In this document: positions 33,988 to 45,746 of the stretch, piece after piece
Layout of the letters: the number at the start of each line of letters is the position of its first letter
Numbering within the stretch: the first letter of the stretch is position 1
Source: Coniochaeta sp. PMI_546
Taxonomy: Eukaryota; Ascomycota; Sordariomycetes; Coniochaetales; Coniochaetaceae
Assembly (NCBI GenBank): GCA_021432605.1
Contig: MU271150.1
Span: 1,860,001-1,924,000, forward strand
Reading direction: 5' to 3'
Length of the DNA stretch: 64,000 nucleotides
Notes under the pieces: model-generated
Seen by the model: only the letters and a program-made list of their open reading frames with translations
What the model was told of the DNA's origin: nothing
Database searches by the model: none
Made by a program: the position numbers and the translations under genes

Positions 33988-36900
33988 ATGGGCAACGTCA
34001 CTAGTAGGCCTGACGAGCCTGCTGCCCTCTACCTGCGCGATCAGAACCGATGTAAGACCTGCTGGCCTCGTCCCCTGCCTACCTCATGGGTGTACCTATA
34101 CACCCATCGAGTATGCGATGATCGTGGGCAGCTAAGCTGACCATGTTCTACGTAGTATCGATCTCCTCACTCGTCATATCTAGTCCTCGAAAGCGGACCT
34201 CAATCAATATCGTTCCAAATGCATTTCCTGCCACAAGAGTATCTGCATCGCGTTCCCTCGGCGACAACTATCCGTTAGAGTATGTTCAGGACACCGAAGT
34301 ATCGACCTCTGCCGGTGGTCCAGCATTCATTCTCAAATTGTCAAACGATGACGAGCTCGTATTCACCTTCACCTTCGTTATCCGACAATCACAACAGACT
34401 CTAGCACCCCCTTCAGACACTGCCGAATCACTCCCCTCGGCGGATACACATATCAACGGCCTCACATATGTCTACGCCTCAACACCTCGTGAGGTCGAGA
34501 ATCTCGTAACCCGGGAGTTTCAGGCCGATCCGAACCTCCATAAGAACTCCAACGTCGAGTTGGTGGGCGACTACAGCACCGGCGGGAGCCCCTCCGTCAC
34601 GTTCGAATGGTCTTGGAAATGGAAGCCGCCAAAGAATACTGAGGACAAGGGCGGCGGCTGGAGAAACTCTTGCAGCGTATGGGATCCCACGGTATATATC
34701 GTGCCATAGAGTACTTGCTGACGCGCTTGTAGTTCGTCGAGTATGACCAGCGCAACCATCGCTTGCATACGCTTGCCAGCTTCTCTTTCTGGGTATCGAG
34801 TATGTATCTAGGGTGTCTTGCTGTGAGATCCTGCTTACTGATGGCTTTTAGATGTCTCGCCATACCTCAGCCAACCCAGCTCTCCCACTCCGCCATTCTA
34901 TCTCAACGCTGCGCCGCCAAAGGTTAGGGTCGTTTCGGCGCAGTCGATCGAGTCCAGAACAAGCATAGCCGAGCAGGTAGAGCCAGGCTCACCCCTTGTC
35001 TCCGCGCACGATTCGAGCAACGGCGCTTCACCTCATCCACTGCAGCCCGTGGCTCCCAAAGAGCCCATCAAGGTCGATGTCTCATGCCCTCGCCCAGGCG
35101 AAGATATGACTGTCGCCGACGATGGCCCCGTCTTCCGTGCGACCATCAAGGCTCTAGAGTTGAAGACTGGAAACATGAGGTCGTCGATGAAGAACGTTAT
35201 GAGGAAGGCCGAGCAGGCGCAGGTTGCTCAGAACAAGGCCAACGACGCATTTGTTGAATTCATCGATGCCCTGAAGGAAGCTGCGTCGACGAACGCCAAC
35301 GCTGTTCAGCCTGCTATCGACCATTATTTCGACAAGATCGCGCGCGAGATTTTGCTGTACGAGCGTCAGAATGCGCAGAACCTGCAGAAGATCTTCGTGG
35401 ACCCCCTGAACAAACTCTACAACTTCGACATCAAACAAGCTGAGGCGAAGAAGCGTGATTTCGAAGAGGAGAGCAAAGATTACTACTCCTACATGAGCCG
35501 CTACCTTGGCCAGCGGCAGGATTCGGTCAAGACGAAGAAGCTCGCCGATAGCGATTCGAAGTATCAATCGAAGCGACGAAACTTTGAGCTGAAGCGATTT
35601 GACTACTCCTCATTCATGCAAGACCTCTCGGGCGGCCGCAAGGAACAGGAGGTTTTGTCTTATCTTACTAAATATGCCGACGCCCAAGCTAGGTCCTTCC
35701 TCAGCGTTGCAAAGAGGGTCGACGCCCTTCTTCCAGAGTTAGAAGCGTTGTCAAACGAGGTGCAGCAGGCAGATAAAGAGTATCAATACCAACGCCGAGA
35801 ACGGGAGGAGAAGCGGAGACTGCTCGAAAAGAGCAACCTCTCCTACAACGAGCCGGAGCCTGTGGTTTCCGTGACAGCCCCCGTTCAGACGCCGACACCG
35901 AACGGTAATTCGTCGACCTCAGATACAGATCTAGGCAGAGCCGATAGCACGGGCTCGTTGCTGAAAGGGACTCCGAGCACTACCTCAAGTGCGACGATCG
36001 TCGCCGGCGACATGTCGCGGTCTCCAGGAAGTCTGACACAACATACTTCTGTCGGGAGTCCGGTACAAAGCTCCAAGTTCAAGGGCATTCGTGATCTCGA
36101 GGAGCGAGATCTCACCCAGCTTGCCAATGCGGAGAAGAATGGCGCTCAGCGGAAGGAAGGTTTGCTGTGGGCTCTGAATCGTCCAGGTGGCCATGTCGAT
36201 CTCCGAGCCCCCAACAAGCAGGGCTGGCATAAGTATGATTGGCTCCCGATGACCTGGTAGAATGACTGCTGACGACACTTTTAGATTCTGGATCGTTCTC
36301 GACCAGGGTAAGCTCTCGGAATACAGCAACTGGAAGCAAAAGCTCGACCTCCACATGGATCCAATCGACCTCCGGGTGGCGTCTGTCCGAGAAGCACGGA
36401 ACGCAGAACGACGATTCTGCTTCGAAGTCATAACACCGCAGTTCAGACGTGTATACCAGGCGACATCGGAAGAAGACATGAACAGTTGGATTCTGTCTAT
36501 CAATAACGCGTTGCAGAGCGCTGTTGAGAGTAGGGCCTCCCACTTCAAGCCTGCTGCATCAACGCACGAGTCGACCTTCAACAAGATTGGCTCGATCCTG
36601 ACGGGGAAGAGCCCGTCGACTGGCCACAACAACCACCATCACGCCAGCGTGGCTGCAGCTGCGGTACCCCAGCGGCGCATCACTGTAGGGGCGAGACCAA
36701 GTACTGCCCGCGGTACCAGCTTTGAGGATAATCCAGACAAACTTCTCCAGGCCCTGCGGAAGCATGACGAAGGCAACTCTTGGTGCGCAGATTGCGGCTC
36801 GAACTCGAGGGTAGAGTGGGTTTCCATCAACCTGGCCATCATTATCTGCATCGAATGCAGTGGTATCCATCGGTCTCTGGGCACCCATATCAGCAAGATC

Positions 36901-37677
36901 CGATCGTTAACTCTAGACATAACTTCCTTTACGCCCGATATCGTCGACTTGTTGCACCAAGTAGGCAACAGAGTCGCCAACATGGTCTGGGAGGCAAGGC
37001 TGGACCCCGCGCTCAAACTCACTGCGCAAGCGACCCGCGAACAGAGACTCAAGTTCATCACGGCCAAATATGTGGACCGCGCCTACGTCGAGCCCATCTC
37101 CCCTACCCTATCACGGTACCCGACGCCAGATGAAACGCTGCTCGCGGCTATCAAGAAGAATGAGATCCAAGACGTCATATATGCTCTAGCTCTCGGTGCA
37201 AACCCCAACGTGACCGATAAGTCGCGCGGAACCCACGCCATTTTCCTCGCCTTAGCCGCCGTCCGCCCAGCATCCCCCTCCCCATCGCCCTCGCCGAACC
37301 CTTCAACCCGCTCCTCTCACCACAGCGACGGTGGAACAACCGAAAAGCCGGTCGTCTTCCCGGTAGCCGAGCTTCTGATCCAAAACGGCGCAGAGATACC
37401 CGCTCAACTACCAGCCTTCCCCCTCAGCCAAGCCGCCCAGATGTACATCGATCAGAAACGGGCCCTGCGAGCGGGCATAAGCGCAATGTCGCCCAACATG
37501 CCGATATCCCATGACGGCATCGGGTCCATGGCGCACGGCTCGAGCTCGACGACTCTGGGGCCCTCCGCTAGCGTGAGCGATAGGTTATCTCGCGACAGGG
37601 AGGCGCGGCTGCTGAAGCGGTCCAGCCAGGGCGGGAGGCTGGCCAAGACGCCCATCAGCGAAAAGTACGAGCGGTAG
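33988..37677 (+). CDS. BAR-PH-ArfGAP protein, Csx2/ACAP-like (1141 aa)
   Basis: Five exons: 33988-34051, 34156-34676, 34733-34799, 34852-36232, 36285-37677. The small first exon encodes MGNVTSRPDEP, a good N-myristoylation signal. Residues about 22-290 are a conserved region of unknown fold. A BAR-type helical bundle spans about 311-545. A PH domain spans about 650-760, split by a 52-nt intron at GWHK/FWIVLDQGKLSEY. The ArfGAP zinc finger spans about 831-950 with CX2CX16CX2C (WCADCGSN and IICIECSGIHRSLG, with the catalytic Arg in HRSLG). An ankyrin-like stretch (about 956-1060) and a Ser-rich tail follow. This is the domain order of fission yeast Csx2 and animal ACAPs, which stimulate GTP hydrolysis on Arf and shape membranes. 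Start: ATG at 33988, supported by the myristoylation motif. Confidence 0.92.
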
Positions 37678-38900
37678 GGCGCTTACGGGGTGCCGTTGCT
37701 GTTTAGTGTCGGGAGGGACAGGCGGGCGTCTTCTTTTGATTGAAGGACCCCGATTGACCCTTGGTTATGTACGATTATCTAAGAAACCTTTGCATCTCGC
37801 AGGGCTGGTTATGATGGCAATGACTGGGCAAGGGGGCGGACTTGGGCCGGGGGGTTGGAAAGTGAGCGAAAAGCAAGCATCGGCTTCTACTTCTCTATAT
37901 GGCGTGGCGTAATGGGGAGAAAGGCATGGATTGGTAATTGTGTTTGGTTATGTCTTGCTGCGGACCTGGACTCGTGTGAGTGCTGCTCGGTTGAATACAG
38001 GTTAGACTCAGAACGGTGGTGGTATCGGGACGGCACGCTCTTTTTTTTTTTCTTCCTTTGCTTGCGAAAGGCACATCTTTGCGCCTGGCATGAAGACGTG
38101 GACACGCTGTGCGGAAGAACGATCGGATACAGGGAACTGGATGCGTGTATGCAATAAGTGGTAATCATAATGAATGGATATGGAGCATTCATCCTACCCG
38201 ATATCATACTGCTTCGCTCGGAGGCTTCACATGATGTTGGGCTTATTTGTTCTAGGAGAGCTGTCACTCTCTTTGACATGTCGGTGGTGTAAGGTCAGTC
38301 ACCTCAAGCATCTGTTCTATTGGGATTCCAGAGATCTGACGAGCTTGAGACATAGAGACCCTCGTCAAGCCGTAGCGCTTGTCAGATAGCCCTTGGGCCT
38401 TCCAAAGCTTTCTTCCCTGATCTCAGACCAAGCTCTAGACTTTGATCCCAGCTTGAGGTTGTGGATGAAGCAGCTCTTGAGCGTCCACATTTCGCAGTTC
38501 GGATGGCTCTTGTCCCAACAACCTCTCGCTATGCAGGTCTCCGAGACACGTCCTTTGATCCGCTGGACGCTGCTTTAACCCTGTCCGATTCCCGCCAAAT
38601 CCAACCTGCTGATGTGATCTATCACTGGGGCACCATACGGCAAAGACGGACCAATGCATAACTAGGCTTTGATCTGTTTGTTTCTCATCAGTCTGCGACT
38701 GGATTTCTTTCAGGGCTGGTGACAGGATCTCAGTGTAGCAGGTTGGTCAAAGCCTCAGGAACCAGCTTCGTTTGCTCGCTTACCATCATTATATATGAAG
38801 ACTGCACCGCCCGTTGGGTAGGGGAATCCGGCTAGCTCCTGTAACCAGGGCATGCATTCCTGTGAACAAGAGGCCAAGTCCGACCTTCCTCCCACCCAGC
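37678..38900. other. Intergenic region at the edge of the accessory segment
   Basis: 3' side of the ArfGAP gene and promoter of the first tandem-family gene. It includes a T11 run near 38041. No gene supported; 60 to 70 codon frames only. Confidence 0.5.
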
Positions 38901-39521
38901 ATGGCCAAGAATAAGAGCAAGGGACATGACAGCGTCGATGTGGCTCAGAATCCGGTGGATGCGTCTCCTCCCGACGGCCTCACCCATCGTGGCCGGCTCT
39001 ATGCCGTCTCGGCACATGTTGATAATCCTGCCAACTTCAACACTCAAGACAACACTGGTCTTAACCTCTCCACTCTGATGATCAGCAAGCCGAAGGCAAG
39101 GTTCGACGTCGTCAAGGCCTGGAATGATTACTTCGGAGAGGGAAATCTTGACGACTGGGCACGGTTCTGCCGAGACCTCGGGTTGGAAGGCGACTTCAGT
39201 AGCAAGAAGAAGTGCAAGAAGGTCTTTCAAACCCCCCCCCCCCCCCTCCCCCCCCCCTTACGACGCTCTACCGACGCTGACTATCGCACGTAGGCCATGA
39301 AGTCGGTCTGGATCAACATCCATGACTTTCTGCAGACCCCAGACAAGAGCCAAGTGACACGCTTTCCCTCCGAAGCGGCCCTGTCAACTTATACTCTGGG
39401 GACGAGGAAGATGTACCCGAGGAGCAGGATACAAGGGGACAGCCCTCTCAAGTTGCTGCTGGCGAACATTCTCTATCCGCGGCGGTGGATGGGACCTAAG
39501 AAGAAGGTGGTCAAGGCTTGA
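38901..39521 (+). CDS. Tandem-family protein A, unknown function (182 aa)
   Basis: Two exons, 38901-39221 and 39294-39521, joined in phase 0. The 72-nt intron has the weak donor GTCTTT, a nearly pure C tract, a GCTGAC branch site and a TAG acceptor. The product has a variable polar N-terminus and then a conserved block: RFDVVKAWNDYFGEG, LDDWARFCRDLGLEGDF, and after the intron SVWINIHDFLQT. The C-terminus is basic (GPKKKVVKA). It is clearly paralogous to the next gene, which shares the intron position and these blocks. The family looks restricted to filamentous ascomycetes and is often multi-copy; no function is known to me and no catalytic residues stand out. Confidence 0.75.
39222..39293 (+). 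repeat. Intron with C15-T-C10 tract
   Basis: Inside the intron of tandem gene A, positions 39232-39257 read as fifteen C, one T and ten C. The matching intron of tandem gene B has no such tract. The tract adds a long polypyrimidine stretch but lies close to the 5' splice site, not at the 3' end. Confidence 0.8.
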
Positions 39522-39978
39522 TCGCGGGGACAAGATCCCTCTGGGATGGCTTGGGCGATCGAACATGATGGTCTGTCTGTATGAGACTGAGGCTGAGGCA
39601 GTATCAATGGAAAGGTCTTGGCTTGAGGATTAGAATGAAATGCCGTGTCTTCTATGTCTTCTATGGACATGCCTTCCTCTGAGAAGCGCAGAGCCACTGT
39701 GATCCAAGTGACCTCTTCCACTGATCGACTTGGATGCTTGTATACAAGGGCTGGCCTCTGGTATTGTGACTCTACGCCGGCCGTCCCATCTTCTAGGAAA
39801 GATTCCAATACCTGAACTATTCTGACTCGCCTATGACCTTCCACGAGCTTGTCTTTTGTGTTTCCACGTCACCGTCTACGAGTCCTTCTCACCGCACAAC
39901 CTACGCGGTCCGGGCCTAACCTAACCTTCGCATCGCCGTCCTCATCATCAGACCCTCCAATCTCGCACCGTCGCCACA
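39522..39978. other. Spacer between the tandem paralogs
   Basis: 457 bp holding the 3' end of gene A and the promoter of gene B; a pyrimidine-rich leader precedes the B start codon. No gene seen. Confidence 0.6.
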
Positions 39979-40652
39979 ATGTCTCGCCACGATGATAATC
40001 AGAATGAGCTCGATGGCCCCGACCAGATCGTCGATTCTTGCAACAAGCAAAGTAACCCTTCCCATGACCTAGTCAACACCCACACCCAGCAGCTCAGCAC
40101 CTACAAGCAGCCATGCAACGCCCGCACACAGGCAGGCGAACAGGGCGGCAAGCTTCATATCGACATGCCAGCCGTCATCAAGCCGGGCAGCAAAGCCAAG
40201 CGTGAACGGTTCGACGTCGTCGCTGCCTGGAAGGACTACTTCGGAGACGGAGATCTCGAGGACTGGATCCGTCTGTGCCGCCATCTCACGCTGGAAGGTG
40301 ACTTATCGACGAAGTACAAGTGCAAAAAGGTAAGCCTTCCACTCTCATAAATATTGGCTTTCACTGTGCATGCTAATGTTAAGAGTAGGCGCTGAGCACC
40401 GTCTGGGTCAACATCTGGGACTTCCTGAACACACGGGAGGAGGTGGCGCTGTTCGCGACGGAGGAGGACCTGTCCAAGTACACGCGCCGCACCGACAAGA
40501 TCTACCCCATGTGCGGCATAGAGAAGGGCAGCCCGCTGGAGTCGCTGCTGGCCTACGTCGTTCGTAAGCGTCCCAAGAAGACGTCGCGGAGGGGCTCGAA
40601 GAAGCGGGCGAAGGGTCGTTGTACCAAGACACCCAACAACAATGCTTGGTGA
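39979..40652 (+). CDS. Tandem-family protein B, unknown function (204 aa)
   Basis: Two exons, 39979-40329 and 40389-40652, joined in phase 0 at the same site as gene A (after KCKK). The 59-nt intron has a GTAAGC donor and a TAG acceptor. Shared blocks are RFDVVAAWKDYFGDG, LEDWIRLCRHLTLEGD and TVWVNIWDFLNT, then EEDLSKYTRRTDKIYP, which matches the less conserved counterpart in gene A. The C-terminus is strongly basic (KRPKKTSRRGSKKRAKGR), which could be a nuclear signal. N-terminal regions of A and B do not match, so the pair has diverged for some time. Function unknown. Confidence 0.78.
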
Positions 40653-41315
40653 TCGGTGCGTTGAGGGCTTCAGAAATAGGGGAACTGGTGCTTGTACTGT
40701 ACATTACATGCCTCCGCACCGGAACAAGCTGTCAATTGAGGTGCTAGGCTCTTGTCACGGAAGGATCAAGTAAGTTAAGAGTGAAGGACCCGTGTCTTAC
40801 TAGACTCTAAAGTTAGCGTTAGCTTTGTTAGCAATACTATATTCGTTGAGATCCACGCATTAGACCTAGTGGCCATGAAGTCATGTCACGTTCGTCTACG
40901 TAGTACCATATAGACTCTACTACAGAGTGTGCGACTGCCAAAGCTCGTTGTGCTGATCACACGGAAAGTTTCAAGTTTAAAGAGGAAGTTCATCACATCT
41001 ACACAGAGGTTGTTTTTATCCTCCGATTTCACGACCAACCAGCAAACTCTCCCACCAAACACCACCGAACACCACCAAACAGCAACCCCAAACGGATGAC
41101 GTTCAACACCACAAGTCCCCGTCCAAGCCACAGCTCAAGACCCTCCTCCGACCCCGCCTCGGGCCGCAACCTACACGACCCCACAACCCGCCATGACTCG
41201 TTCGGCACGAGTCTATATCTCCTCCTCGACAAAGTGGAACGAAAATGAGTCGCACACGTTGTTCATTCCGATCCATAGCCCGCATCAGCGGGCCCAACCA
41301 ACATCTGGAAATCCT
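40653..41315. other. Intergenic region
   Basis: Between tandem gene B and the tRNA. No gene seen. Confidence 0.5.
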
Positions 41316-41399
41316 GGCTTAATGGTCTAGTCGTATGATTCCTGCTTTGGGTATTGCACACATTGCAGGAGGTCCCGGGTTCAAATCCCGGTTGAGCCC
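41316..41399 (+). tRNA. tRNA-Pro (anticodon TGG) with a 12-nt intron
   Basis: Acceptor stem GGCTTAA (41316-41322) pairs with TTGAGCC (41392-41398), discriminator C. The D-arm holds the A-box (TGGTCTAGTCG), the anticodon stem is CCTGC/GCAGG with loop TTTGGG...T (TGG at 34-36), and the T-arm is CCGGG-TTCAAAT-CCCGG (B-box). A 12-nt insertion after position 37 (TATTGCACACAT) is in the canonical tRNA intron site. Length without the intron is 72 nt. Confidence 0.93.
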
Positions 41400-41414
41400 C
41401 ATCGTTCCTTCCCT

Positions 41415-41450
41415 CCGGCATCCTAGATGCCGGGAGGAATTTTTCTTCTT
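41415..41450 (+). terminator. Hairpin and T-run behind the tRNA (RNA polymerase III terminator)
   Basis: CCGGCATC-CTA-GATGCCGG (41415-41433) is a perfect 8-bp stem, followed within 7 nt by five T and a T/C-rich tract. The T run is enough for Pol III termination; the hairpin is an unusual extra in a tRNA trailer. Confidence 0.6.
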
Positions 41451-41874
41451 CTTTACATTTTGCTTATGAATTATTCCTGTCCGAGTCACAGTACGGCGAA
41501 TGAGTAAGGTAGTCTTCATAATTCGTACCGGCATGGCCCGTCAGCGACCCGGCCCGCGACCCACGGCTCGGCGCTTAACCGCACCTCGGCGCACGTCCAA
41601 AGATACCCGCCATACGAGATCAAGCATCTGCGGCGATCAGTCGTGACGGGTGGCCGGGCTCTACTGTTCAGATACATGCCTCATGCCTTGCCTATGCTAT
41701 CCTCGTGCACAACACGGGCGGCTGTACTTTTGGTCGAGCTATGGTCTCCTGTGACGGCCGACATGATATCCGTGGCAGAAGCACGGCGGTAAGCACGTCG
41801 TCGGACTGATTGGAGCATTCATTAGTATAATATCATGAAACTGGACGTTCTGCGGCATGAGTGCATTAGCATAG
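41451..41874. other. Intergenic region
   Basis: Between the tRNA terminator and the APH-like pseudogene. Nothing recognised. Confidence 0.5.
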
Positions 41875-42719
41875 TCAAAAGTCCCCATAGTATTTCCGCC
41901 GGATGGTCTCCATCTCGAGCGCGTGAGGGAGAGGCGTGATGAACTTGTCAACCTCCTCCTGCCAGAACATATTCTGCGGGTTGACATGCCGACGTATACT
42001 CCCAATAGGGCGGCATCCACTCAGCAGTTTCCCAATCAATGATGCCGACGACATCATCTCCACGAACCATGATATTCAGGCTGCTCAGGTCACCATGAGT
42101 AAAAGCAGGTCTGGGCCAGGGTTGGCGGTGGAAAGCAATAAGGGTCAGCCAGCCCTGGGAGGTTCGACAGTTGGTGCTCGTCGAAGTCTTCTATCTCGTG
42201 ATCGAACCGCAATTCCTTGTGGAAGGCATCGATCGTGGGGAAGGGCCCCCAGAGATCTTTCCTTGGGAGACGCTGGTCGTAGATAGGACCCCCTGTGACG
42301 TCGGCAACGCCACGGAAGTCTTGTGGTGAGATTCCTCGAAGCTGTTCCGTAACCGCCTTGAGTTGGCTCAGTATCCGGTCTTTGGACTTGGACGGTCTTT
42401 GGACCCAACCCAGCGATAGTGGCTCGCCCTCGATCCTCTCCATGAGAATGAATGTTCTTCCCTTGTGTTCGAAAGCAGAGTACACCTTCGGAACGGGGAT
42501 AGAGCTGTTCTGGGAGATGAACTGCATCGCGTGCGCCTCTGCAAGTCTCGTGACCGGTGTTGACTTGATGCAGAGCTTTGATGAGATGAAGATGACACGA
42601 CCCGGATCCTTCCGCCATCTCTGAACCTGTCTATGGGAAAGCACTTTGTGCACGAAGCGGACCAAGACTGTAGTGAGGAATTTTGCGTTGATGGGCGTAG
42701 ACTCCGCGGGGCTTGCCAT
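41875..42719 (-). pseudogene. APH-like kinase pseudogene with two frame changes
   Basis: The minus strand encodes a fungal aminoglycoside-phosphotransferase-like kinase in three successive frames. The first (from ATG 42719) has the substrate-lobe features AEAHAMQFISQNSSIPVPKV and FILMERIEGEPL and runs to about 42140. The second carries the catalytic loop FTHGDLSSLNI and the metal site GIIDWETAEW (about 42135-42010). The third carries HVNPQNMFWQEEVDKF and ends YYGDF at 41875. The frame changes look like one extra C in a CCC run near 42141 and loss of one copy of a GTCAA direct repeat near 41985. No GT-AG intron explains them. All catalytic residues survive, so decay is recent, or one of the two is a sequencing error. 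Such kinases are abundant and expendable in filamentous fungi. Confidence 0.8.
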
Positions 42720-45700
42720 TGCGTCTCAAGTTGTGGTGGGCAGCGCGGCAAGAGCTTATGTCGTGAAGCCTTGGGGTAGAGCTTGTATCATGAGACAGCG
42801 TCCTGGCTGATCCTTGCAGTGGCTGGAACCTTGGTCAAGCGTTTGCAGGAAGCATGGGGTTTTGCCTTTAACATTATGAAGTTCGCGGACTAGGAAATTG
42901 GGATGAAGCTTAACGCTCCTTGTGAGTGTAGACCATAACATGTGATTGGAAGATCGGCGTGGCCAAGTCGCTTTATTGCGGATTGTAGAGCTGAGGCTGC
43001 CACACTGGGGGCCTGGAGCACAGGCCACTTGTAGTGCACGTACCAGGAAACGCGTGAAACAAATAAGGCAGCTTCCCCAGCTCCGGAGACCTTTCCTCGC
43101 TTCATTCCTCGCTCCACAACTACTGGAACCTTCAGTTCGGGCAAGCTTCCCACAGCACAGCACCATGGGAGTCACTTGAGGCCCAGCTCAATGAAGCTGG
43201 ATGGACTATCGAGCTTTACTCTCTTCCTGCTTCAAAACCAGCTTTTCCAGCAAGCACTCCAGAAATGTCTCGTGCGAGGCTCTGTGAAGCTGCTACTACG
43301 CACCTTGCCTGGATTACTGAGAGCCCGCATGAGCTTTTCATTCCTCTCAAGACTACAATATGACGGTAGTCGCAATGCAGTCGACAATATGGCTTACGCA
43401 GTGAGCTTGCCGGAAAACATCCCGTTCTCATCGACATGATGCCAGATACCGCAGGTCATTGTTGACCAGTAAGTTGTCCTATCACTTACACTTCATCTAC
43501 CGTACCTGATGGCATCTCGTAGCCTGGAAGGCTAACCGCCGTCGTTCATCCAGCACCTTCCTCGCCGGTCAACCGGGTCGAGGATGTGGAACTGCTACTA
43601 CCTACTTCGATCTGGCCGGCTAGCTACCTAGATGCACCACATCGCACTGCCCTTCTGCGGCCAGCTACTCCAGTCATCCTGCGACAATGCCAACACTAAT
43701 ACGACGTATCCCATGATCGCTTCGTCCTGGGCAGGACGTTAAAAGGCCCATGTGGTTGCGCGGTTCTGTGTTATGAATCGGCAACAAATGTGGTGAAAGG
43801 TGTGCACGTGTTTACGATCTTTCACGAAGTACGATGCGTACAGGACAGTTGCTTTCGCAGCATATGGCGTCCAATGGTAAGCTACTTTTCCTGATGGGCT
43901 CATCGAGAGAAGTCAGCTGACGACGACTCGGCAGTAGAAGCATCTAGACGGTGCCTTCCAGAGGCGTCCGGGCACTGGAATGGCTTGACGAATTTACGAG
44001 TGCTCTGTGCCACGACACGGTCATGGTCATCAGCTCAGCTACGTTATGATCGCCCTCGGGGACAATGGACATGGTTCACTCTTGCACTGTTGTCTTTACG
44101 ATACGGTTAGATGGATTCTGGATCACTCCAGCGATAGTTTCAGCGTATCTATTCGATCGGTCGGCAACTCATTTAGCACAAGACGACACCTGGGCATCGA
44201 TGCTGTCTTTTGACGTTCGGGCGTATATCCCTTCAATGACACGTAGGTACCTCGGACTCATCGAATGTGTTCAGGTCGTTGACAGATAACAGGCATGACG
44301 GCTTTGCTTCCTTTGAAGTTGTCCTGGGCATGACGTGAAACGGCCCAATACCTCTGATTCTCGCCCGACCGGACAGGCAAGCCAAGGTTCTTCGGCAGCG
44401 GCTCGATGGCAAGAGTTGCTAGCTGTGGCCGTCGCTTGGGAGTCCGGGGAAGTTTCGGAGGGTAATGTGAAGAACTGAAGCTCTGGGGTACTGGAGAACC
44501 AAAGAATTGAGGCATGCTGTGTTAAGGCATGCTTTGGCACTATCGAAAGGACAAGGCTCTAGACGCATATGGTATTCCGAGCTATTGTTGTCCAGTGCCC
44601 GAAGTTGTGCCCCTCCGGTATTGCACCTGCTATTTTTACAGGTGGAATTCGGGGGATTTGGCCGAGTATGGTCCGTTCCGGCTGGTCGGGTAAGGCAAGA
44701 CTATCATTCCCTAGTGCCAGCGAGTGCCCTTAGGGTGAGTCTTGCCTCGAGACCAGACAGCGAGACCGTCTCTGGACCTCTCGGCGGTTGTGGCGCCTAG
44801 AAGGCAAGATCGAATATCATCAACCACGATATGGACAGTCGAGTTCATATCGGTGGTACAGGGTAGTCTCGGCTCGTCTCGGGGAAAGGGTTCCCAGTTC
44901 GTGGGCCCTTTCACTTGACGTCCTTGGCTGCTTGTAGCATTCATGGCGGGATCCTTTCTGAAGGAGAGTAAGCGCGATAGTAAGAGCGATATGCCGGTGG
45001 GTTTTCCGTTGGGAAACCCAGCATGACCCTCTTCTCCACTGCCAAGGCAAGAAATAACGGAAGAGGCATGTTCGCGGCAGAGGCTACTTTGCTCCGGAGC
45101 CAGCGTCACGGACTCGGCCGTGGAGGATCTGACCCGCAACACGCCACACATCGACGACTATCGGTGACCATGGTTGCGGGTACAACGCTTGAATGGGGAG
45201 CCTATGGGGCTCTGGGTTGGGCTGGTCGCGTCTCCTGGGAGCTTGTCACGCCACTTGTCGTGCAGCTCTCTAAGCCCAGTATTCGATCTCGTGGATTGGA
45301 ACCGTTCGAGGGTCGTTTGTCAATCGGGAGGTGAACAGGTGGGGGAAGTTTGTGTTTTGGCAGAGGGAGGACTCTATTGAATCTCTCGAATCAAGATAGC
45401 TGGACACCCGTAATTCCAAGCCTGGCCGTTAAGCCTCCCAACCTTGTAGTGCCTACCTATCTTTGTTCACTCTCGTGCATGCTGTACTATAGTAAGGAGT
45501 CACCAACGTGTTGCTGCTAAAATTGCCGATGACGTCGGGAATAACCCCCACATTCGATCCGCTCCGCTGGTGCTCGAGCGGGTAATAAGTTACGGATCTA
45601 AAGCTGCGTCGCATGATGCCATGGAAAGCCGTCGAATAAAAGTCAACGAGCAGGATTCACACTCAGGACACCGAGCGTCTCATAGATCTCACCACAAGTA

Positions 45701-45746
45701 GTAACTCATCGCACGCAGATACAAGTCTAATAAGTTCACAACCACC
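42720..45746. other. Three-kilobase gene-free stretch
   Basis: Open frames of 60 to 146 codons overlap on both strands with no consistent coding signal or domain. No terminal inverted repeats, no long direct repeats and no transposase motif were seen. One AGGTACC motif occurs at about 44245. It may hold decayed genes too worn to recognise by eye. Confidence 0.4.

Noticed and set aside
36112-36632. Minus-strand frames of 143 and 215 codons
   Set aside because: Antisense shadows of the PH and ArfGAP exons.
42720-45746. Possible transposon or virus-like element in the gene-free stretch
   Set aside because: No terminal repeats, target-site duplications, or transposase or polymerase motifs were seen.
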